Source of the DNA: Prevotella sp.
GTDB lineage: Bacteria; Bacteroidota; Bacteroidia; Bacteroidales; Bacteroidaceae
NCBI GenBank assembly: GCA_016291495.1
Contig: JAEEXI010000004.1
Location: 62,001-126,000, forward strand
Direction of reading: 5' to 3'
Length of the DNA: 64,000 nt
Each line of letters opens with the position of its first letter. Positions within the stretch are counted from its first letter, which is position 1. This document shows positions 59,391 to 64,000 of this stretch, piece after piece. Both the position numbers and the translations under genes were made by a program. A model generated the notes under the pieces. That model saw only the letters and a program-made list of their open reading frames with translations, was not told the origin of the DNA and did no database searches.

Positions 59391-59428
59391 AAAAAGCCCC
59401 TGCTAGAGAAATCTCTAAGACAGGGGCT
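59391..59428 (-). terminator. Terminator of tRNA-Phe
   Basis: On the minus strand AGCCCCTG pairs with CAGGGGCT, with an inner TAGAGA/TCTCTA stem, followed by TTTTT. Confidence 0.92.
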
Positions 59429-59445
59429 CATAATGAAAGGAGGAG

Positions 59446-59518
59446 TGGTACCTCCAGGAATCGAACCGGGGACACACGGATTTTCAGTCCGATGCTCTAC
59501 CAACTGAGCTAAGGCACC
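59446..59518 (-). tRNA. tRNA-Phe (anticodon GAA)
   Basis: Minus strand GGTGCCT/AGGTACC acceptor with one G-T pair, D-arm AGCTCAGTTGGTAGAGC, anticodon stem-loop CGGACTGAAAATCCG giving GAA, T-arm CCCGGTTCGATTCCTGG. Discriminator A; CCA not encoded. Confidence 0.97.
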
Positions 59519-59559
59519 ATCATTATGTTTCACTTCTGCAATCCTCTTGATTGCGGGTG

Positions 59560-59591
59560 CAAAGGTACAACAAAAAAAGTAATCCGCCAAA
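59560..59591 (-). promoter_or_regulatory. Promoter for tRNA-Phe
   Basis: TTTG (59591-59588), 20-base spacer, TACCTTTG (59567-59560). Its -33 box lies inside the terminator of thiL. Confidence 0.82.
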
Positions 59592-59604
59592 CTTTTGACG
59601 GATT
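59574..59604 (-). terminator. Terminator of the thiL operon
   Basis: AATCCGTCAAA and TTTGGCGGATT form an 11-base stem with one G-T pair, followed by ACTTTTTTT on the minus strand. Confidence 0.82.
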
Positions 59605-59634
59605 ATTTTTAAAAATGAAGTTATTTTGTTTTTA

Positions 59635-59727
59635 TTGGTGCTCGCTGATCAGCGGATTGACTTCGTCGAACCGCCTCGCGGCTCGACCATTTAAACAAGT
59701 TTAATGGTGCTCGCTGCTCAGCGGATT
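59635..59727. repeat. Duplicated 24-bp sequence at the thiL 3' end
   Basis: TGGTGCTCGCTGATCAGCGG (59636-59655) is repeated with one change at 59705-59724, which encodes the last codons of thiL. Between them lies a GTCGA...TCGAC hairpin. It looks like a local duplication of the gene end. Confidence 0.7.
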
Positions 59728-60813
59728 CCACCCCTGTGCCTTGAGTTCAAACTCCTGGTCGTCGCGGGTGACGAGGATGTGTCCGAGGCTCTCCTTGGTG
59801 ATGTGTCCGATAAGCTTCACGTCCTCCAGGGCCTCTATCTTCTCGTGGTCGCCGATGGGCACGGTGAAGAGCAGTTCGTAGTCCTCGCCGCCGTTTAGGG
59901 CACACGTCGTCACGTTCATATTCATCTCCTCGGCCATCACCGCTGTCTGGTAGTCAATGGGTATCTGTTTCTCGAAGATGCGGCATCCCACATGGCTCTG
60001 CTTGCAGATGTGCATGAGCTCGCTCGACAGTCCGTCGCTGATGTCCATCATCGCCGTCGGGCGGATGTTTGCCTCGCGCAACCGCTGTATGATGTCGCCG
60101 CGGGCCTCGGTCTTTAGCTGGCGCTGCAGCAGGTATTCCTTGCCGGCAAAGTCGGGCGTTGCTAAAGTTGAGAGTTGAGCGTTGAGCGTTGAGAGTTTTT
60201 GGCTATCGCCATTCGCTTTCGCCTCTTCTATCTTCTGCTGCAACTCATTGTACTGCTGGTAATATACGGCCTTTTCGCGCTCGAGGAGCTGCAGACCCAT
60301 ATAGGCGGCACCGAGGTCGCCGCTGACACAGATGAGGTCGGTCTCCCTGGCGCCGTTGCGATAGACGATATCCTCCTTGCGGGCCTCGCCGATGCAGGTG
60401 ATGCTGATGGCGAGACCTGTATAGGACGAGGTGGTGTCGCCCCCCACGATGTCGACACCCCATTTGTCGCAGGCCATGCGCAGTCCGTTGTAGAACTGTT
60501 CCATATCCTCGACGGAGAAACGCTTACTAAGTGCCATACTGACAGTCATCTGTCGTGGCGTGCCGTTCATGGCGAAGATGTCGCTGATGTTCACCATGGC
60601 CGACTTCCAACCTAAGTGCTCGAGGTCGATATAGGTGAGGTCGAAATGTACGCCTTCCATCAGCATATCGGTGGTGACCAGCACTTCCGTGTCGGGGTAG
60701 TGGAGCACGGCGCAGTCGTCGCCTACGCCATACTTGGTGGCTTCGTTCTGTGGCTTGATGTCCTTGGTCAGTCGGTCTATCAAGCCGAACTCTCCTAACT
60801 TTGCTATTTCCAT
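59701..60813 (-). CDS. thiL: Thiamine-monophosphate kinase
   Basis: A 370-residue enzyme making thiamine diphosphate. GLIDRLTKDIKPQNEATKYG, VGDDCAVLHY, TTDMLMEGVHFDL, VGGDTTSSYTGLAISITCIG and MDISDGLSSELMHIC are conserved. It is longer than usual because of a low-complexity stretch (about 185-220) whose core, STLNAQLSTLA, comes from four heptads. It overlaps punA by ten bases. Confidence 0.95.
   Translation of the reverse strand: MEIAKLGEFGLIDRLTKDIKPQNEATKYGVGDDCAVLHYPDTEVLVTTDMLMEGVHFDLTYIDLEHLGWKSAMVNISDIFAMNGTPRQMTVSMALSKRFSVEDMEQFYNGLRMACDKWGVDIVGGDTTSSYTGLAISITCIGEARKEDIVYRNGARETDLICVSGDLGAAYMGLQLLEREKAVYYQQYNELQQKIEEAKANGDSQKLSTLNAQLSTLATPDFAGKEYLLQRQLKTEARGDIIQRLREANIRPTAMMDISDGLSSELMHICKQSHVGCRIFEKQIPIDYQTAVMAEEMNMNVTTCALNGGEDYELLFTVPIGDHEKIEALEDVKLIGHITKESLGHILVTRDDQEFELKAQGWNPLSSEHH
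60168..60195 (+). repeat. TTGAGAG/TTGAGCG heptads in thiL
   Basis: TTGAGAG, TTGAGCG, TTGAGCG, TTGAGAG in register, the same class as in dsbD and the DUF5597 gene, then TTTTTGGCTATCGCC. Confidence 0.9.
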
Positions 60814-61676
60814 CCTTCTGTCGGGTGATTGGTGTTACGGATTTCTTTCATCTGGGATTCCACCTTCTCGGAACGGATAATCATTTCCCGCATAATCTCC
60901 GTCATGAAGGGTTGGGAGGCATTGGCAGCCTCCTGTACTTCCTCATGGCTGACCTCGACAGGATTATCGAAACCGCCTAAGTCGGTAATGACGGAGATGC
61001 CGAAGGTGCGGATGCCGCAATGGTGGGCGACAATCACTTCGGGGACGGTTGACATGCCGACGGCATCGGCACCTAACAGGTGGTACATCTTATACTCGGC
61101 AGGGGTCTCGAAGGTAGGACCCTGTACACCGATATAGACACCATAGGTGACGCGGATTTTCTTCTCACGGGCGATATCAGCGGCCAATTGGATGAGTTTC
61201 TTGTCATAGGTCTCATGCATATCCGGGAAACGGGGTCCTGTGGGGAAGTTCTTTCCATGTAGCGGGTGCTCAGGGAAGAAATTGATGTGGTCGGTGATGA
61301 TCATCAGGTCGCCAATCTGGAACTTCGGATTCATACCACCTGCGGCATTCGACACGAAGAGGGTCTTGATGCCCAGCTCATACATCACACGGACGGGGAA
61401 GGTGACTTCCTTCATGGAATAGCCCTCGTAGAAATGGAAGCGTCCCTGCATGGCAAGGATGTCGATGCCTCCCAGTTTTCCGAAAATAAGTTTGCCGCTA
61501 TGTCCTTCAACGGTTGATACAGGGAAATTGGGAATCTCAGTATAGGGAATCTCGTTCTTGTCAGTTATTTCTGAAGCTAATTGTCCGAGGCCGGTCCCCA
61601 GAATAATAGCTGTCTGTGGGTTTGTGGTCATCCTCTCTTTTAGCCAGGATGCTGTTTCTTGAATTTTTTCGTACAT
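60804..61676 (-). CDS. punA: Purine-nucleoside phosphorylase
   Basis: A 290-residue trimeric-type PNP for purine salvage. ILGTGLGQLASEI, GHSGKLIFGKLGG, MQGRFHFYEGYS, VSNAAGGMNPKFQIGDLMII, GVYIGVQGPTFETPAEYKM, GADAVGMSTVPEVIVAHHCG and the N in VITDLGGFDNP are present. Start MYEKIQETASWLKER gives the normal N-terminus and forces a 116-base out-of-frame overlap with lpxK. Confidence 0.96.
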   Translation of the reverse strand: MYEKIQETASWLKERMTTNPQTAIILGTGLGQLASEITDKNEIPYTEIPNFPVSTVEGHSGKLIFGKLGGIDILAMQGRFHFYEGYSMKEVTFPVRVMYELGIKTLFVSNAAGGMNPKFQIGDLMIITDHINFFPEHPLHGKNFPTGPRFPDMHETYDKKLIQLAADIAREKKIRVTYGVYIGVQGPTFETPAEYKMYHLLGADAVGMSTVPEVIVAHHCGIRTFGISVITDLGGFDNPVEVSHEEVQEAANASQPFMTEIMREMIIRSEKVESQMKEIRNTNHPTEGWK

Positions 61677-62733
61677 AGCCTATAATATATTGGTTAAACG
61701 TTTCTTCCTGTTCCTGCATAAAACGGATGCTGACAGGAAGGGTGTAGATGTGACGGCGTACTTCCTCGCTCAGCCCTTCTACGTTATGAAGACGGGTGGC
61801 ATCTTTCTCCGTGGTGATGATACAACGGGGCTGGGGAAGTTTTTCAAACGTCTCGTTGATGAGCTGGATGTCCTTCGTCTTGAAATGGTGATGGTCGGCA
61901 AAGGTGAGAGGCGTGAGGTTCTTGCTGTATGGCTCCAGGTCGTGAACCATCTGCTCTGGCGATGCAATGCCCGTCAGCAGGAGAATCTGCTCGTCAGCCT
62001 TCAGACTTTTCAGAGAACGTGACTCTCCTCCGAAGATGGGTTGCATATCATCATATTCCAAGGTGGTGAAATAGAGATTCTGATAGGGATAGAGGTGCAT
62101 GGCCTTGGTGATGACGCGGAACTCCATGGGTTTCAGGTCCTTGGGACATTTCGTGACTATCACAACATCGGCACGGTCCTTGGCTACAAGCGGCTCGCGC
62201 AGTCGTCCGGCAGGCAGCAGGGTGTCATAAATCACCAGTCGGTGGTAGTCTACCAACAGAATATTGATCCCTGGCTTGACATAACGGTGCTGGAAGGCAT
62301 CGTCGAGCAGGATGACATCCAGGCTTTTGTCATTGCCGACCAGTTCCTCGATGCCGTGACAGCGGCTCTTGTCAACAGCTACCGTCACGTCAGGGAATTT
62401 TTGCTTCATCTGATAGGGCTCGTCTCCAATATCGAGCATTGTTGTTTGGGCGTTTGCCAAGATGAATCCCTTGCTTTTGCGTTTGTATCCACGACTGAGT
62501 ATGGCTACATGGAAAAGTTCCTTGAGGTGCTTTGCCAAATATTCCACATGAGGGGTCTTGCCAGTTCCGCCAACAGTGATGTTGCCTACTGAGATGACTG
62601 GTACGTCGAAGGATCGGCTCTTCAGAATGCCCAGCTCGAATGCGAAGTTACGCAATTTGACGCCGAGGCCATAGAGCCAGCTGAATGGCAATAGCCACTT
62701 GTTGATGACGATGAAGTCTCCCTCTACGCGCAT
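61561..62733 (-). CDS. lpxK: Tetraacyldisaccharide 4'-kinase
   Basis: A 390-residue inner-membrane lipid A kinase. WLLPFSWLYGLGVKLRNFAF, P-loop SVGNITVGGTGKTPHVEYLA, LSRGYKRKSKGF, DVILLDDAFQHR and LLTGIASPEQM are intact. The tail after VRKNSRNSILAKRE runs about 116 bases into punA in another frame; residues there (HKPTDSYYSGDRPRTISFRN) look like an accidental extension. Confidence 0.95.
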   Translation of the reverse strand: MRVEGDFIVINKWLLPFSWLYGLGVKLRNFAFELGILKSRSFDVPVISVGNITVGGTGKTPHVEYLAKHLKELFHVAILSRGYKRKSKGFILANAQTTMLDIGDEPYQMKQKFPDVTVAVDKSRCHGIEELVGNDKSLDVILLDDAFQHRYVKPGINILLVDYHRLVIYDTLLPAGRLREPLVAKDRADVVIVTKCPKDLKPMEFRVITKAMHLYPYQNLYFTTLEYDDMQPIFGGESRSLKSLKADEQILLLTGIASPEQMVHDLEPYSKNLTPLTFADHHHFKTKDIQLINETFEKLPQPRCIITTEKDATRLHNVEGLSEEVRRHIYTLPVSIRFMQEQEETFNQYIIGYVRKNSRNSILAKREDDHKPTDSYYSGDRPRTISFRNN

Positions 62734-62746
62734 ACCTTATTATTAA

Positions 62747-64000
62747 TTATTTGATAGAGAGGAAATAGGGCAGGCGGGCTTGGATGGCGCTTTGTTTGTT
62801 GATGCCCTTGATATAGCGGAATGGCTCATAGTATTCTCCCAGTGTGGCACGCATCTGCTCGTCAAGGTAGCTGTTCTTGTTGGCTTTGCTCAACAACTGA
62901 TCGATCCAGTCGACAGGCTCCGGATAGTTGCTGGTCTTGTATTCACTGAGTTTAGCCAACTGGGCTGCCTTCTTGACAGCATCGTCGAGTGAGCCGATGG
63001 CATCAACGAGTTTGATGCCCAGTGCAGCATTACCCAGCCATACGCGTCCTTGGGCAATCTCCTCAACGGCTTCGATAGATAGTTTTCGACCGTCTGCGAC
63101 ACGTTTGCGGAAAAGTTCATAGCCACGACCGATATACTGGTCGAGAAGTGCCATTTCCTCTTCGTTAAAGGGACGTGCCATCGTTCCGAAGGCAGAATGC
63201 TTGTTGGTCTTCACCTCATCGAACTTCACACCCAGTTTGTCTGTCAGCAATCCGCTGAAGTCGGGGAACATACCGAAGATACCGATGGAACCAGTGATGG
63301 TGGTTGGCTCTGAATAGATATAGTTGGCGGCACAGCTGATATAATAGCCTCCTGAGGCTGCATAGCCGCCCATTGATACGACAACGGGTTTCTTTGCCTT
63401 CAGGTTTGTGACGGCATGCCAGATTTGTTCAGAGGCATAGGCGGAACCGCCCGGAGAGTTGACACGCAGGACGACAGCTTTCACGTCGTCATCATTGGCA
63501 AGCTTCTCTAAATCCTTGCATACCGTGTTGGCTACGATGCAGTGTTCCTGCTGGGTAAGACTACCTGTCTCAGAATCCACGATGTCACCATAGGCATAGT
63601 AGACGGCAATCTCTTCACCTTTTTCCTTAGCGCCTTTCACGTTGATCATGTCGGAAAGCGACAATTGTTTGATCTCATCATCAGCATCAATCTTCAGAAG
63701 CTTCTTGATTTCACTCTTTACCTCATCAGTGTATATCAGCTTATCGACCATCTTCATCTTAACAAGGTCGGGCTGGTTGGCAAGGGCCACATAACGGTCG
63801 GCATAGACATTGAGAGAGTCTACAGGGATTTTACGACTGGCAGCTACATCTTTCAGCATGACATCCCAGATACCTGTCATATAAGCTGTCACCTGTTCAC
63901 GGTTAGGCTCGCTCATTCCGTCGGCAGTCATCATTTCTGGAGCACTCTTGTACTTACCCACCTTGCAAAGCTGGTACTTCACGCCAAACTTGGCAAGAAG
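62747..64000 (-). CDS. sppA: Signal peptide peptidase SppA, 67K type, N-terminus outside window
   Basis: 418 codons are visible; the frame stays open to the window edge (LLAKFGVKYQLCKVGKYKSA). The general-base Lys is in VGKYKSAPE and the nucleophile Ser in SMGGYAASGGYYIS, with VLRVNSPGGSAYASEQIWHA between. The two-domain order matches long SppA. It is an inner-membrane protease that degrades leftover signal peptides. It lies 13 bases upstream of lpxK on the same strand. Confidence 0.95.
   Translation of the reverse strand, partial: LLAKFGVKYQLCKVGKYKSAPEMMTADGMSEPNREQVTAYMTGIWDVMLKDVAASRKIPVDSLNVYADRYVALANQPDLVKMKMVDKLIYTDEVKSEIKKLLKIDADDEIKQLSLSDMINVKGAKEKGEEIAVYYAYGDIVDSETGSLTQQEHCIVANTVCKDLEKLANDDDVKAVVLRVNSPGGSAYASEQIWHAVTNLKAKKPVVVSMGGYAASGGYYISCAANYIYSEPTTITGSIGIFGMFPDFSGLLTDKLGVKFDEVKTNKHSAFGTMARPFNEEEMALLDQYIGRGYELFRKRVADGRKLSIEAVEEIAQGRVWLGNAALGIKLVDAIGSLDDAVKKAAQLAKLSEYKTSNYPEPVDWIDQLLSKANKNSYLDEQMRATLGEYYEPFRYIKGINKQSAIQARLPYFLSIK

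Noticed and set aside
61561..61676. Sequencing frameshift between lpxK and punA
   Set aside because: Both proteins have intact conserved regions in their own frames; a lost stop codon explains the overlap without a frameshift.

Overview
The window looks like chromosome of an anaerobic gut or oral Bacteroidota, most likely Prevotellaceae (Prevotella, Segatella or Xylanibacter). Supporting signs are TTTG-N19-21-TAnnTTTG promoters and few Shine-Dalgarno sites, FimB/Mfa2-type lipoproteins, GH97, GH3, DUF5597 and CE1 polysaccharide enzymes, LpxK, the DUF6452/DUF6048 pair, a MEMO-AMMECR1 fusion, and an oxygen-defence set of superoxide dismutase, rubrerythrin and flavodiiron protein. Genus is inferred from gene content only. 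No phage, integrase, transposase, plasmid or CRISPR genes were seen.

Layout. 0-11 kb: truncated AAA ATPase, SOD, rubrerythrin, a four-helix-bundle gene bracketed by repeat arrays, AlkD-like protein, glycerate kinase, AlkZ-related protein, the AmmeMemoRadiSam pair, a radical-SAM/partner pair for presumed DNA repair, and FprA. 11-22 kb: two fimbrillin-like lipoproteins, Mrp, AldA, DsbD, a LytS/LytTR two-component pair and a DUF4353 lipoprotein. 22-37 kb: exonuclease III, M15 peptidase, YARHG, RibH and a TPR protein, divergent from recF-DUF721; then 5-FCL, CtpA, dCMP deaminase, M3 peptidase, and a seven-gene membrane/redox operon (DUF4199, GT2, DUF6452, DUF6048, ApbE, Crp/Fnr, lipoprotein). 37-46 kb: SRP RNA plus tRNA-Thr, GH97, MutS2, tRNA-Ser, DUF5597 glycosidase, YjbR, hydroxyacid dehydrogenase, NUDIX. 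46-64 kb: AzlCD, flavoprotein, CE1 plus GH3 xylan genes, a Tat operon (tatA, tatC, Fe-S membrane protein, Tat-exported aldo/keto reductase), MgtC, PanK, tRNA-Phe, ThiL, PNP, LpxK and truncated SppA.

The most unusual feature is a set of about 30 short tandem arrays with a 7-bp (rarely 8-bp) period. Unit sequences differ from array to array (TTGAGAA, GTAAACA, GTGAAAA, TTGGCTG, TTGACCA, AGAGGTA, ATGTCTG), but the period is shared. Arrays often fill the whole gap between a stop codon and the next start codon. Others lie in frame inside housekeeping proteins (DsbD, MutS2 twice, ThiL, FprA, M3 peptidase, histidine kinase, DUF5597 three times). One array type carries a conserved end motif, GTGAAAAATTTGCTACCGC, at five sites. 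A separate 13-unit array with an exact 11-bp period lies near tRNA-Phe.
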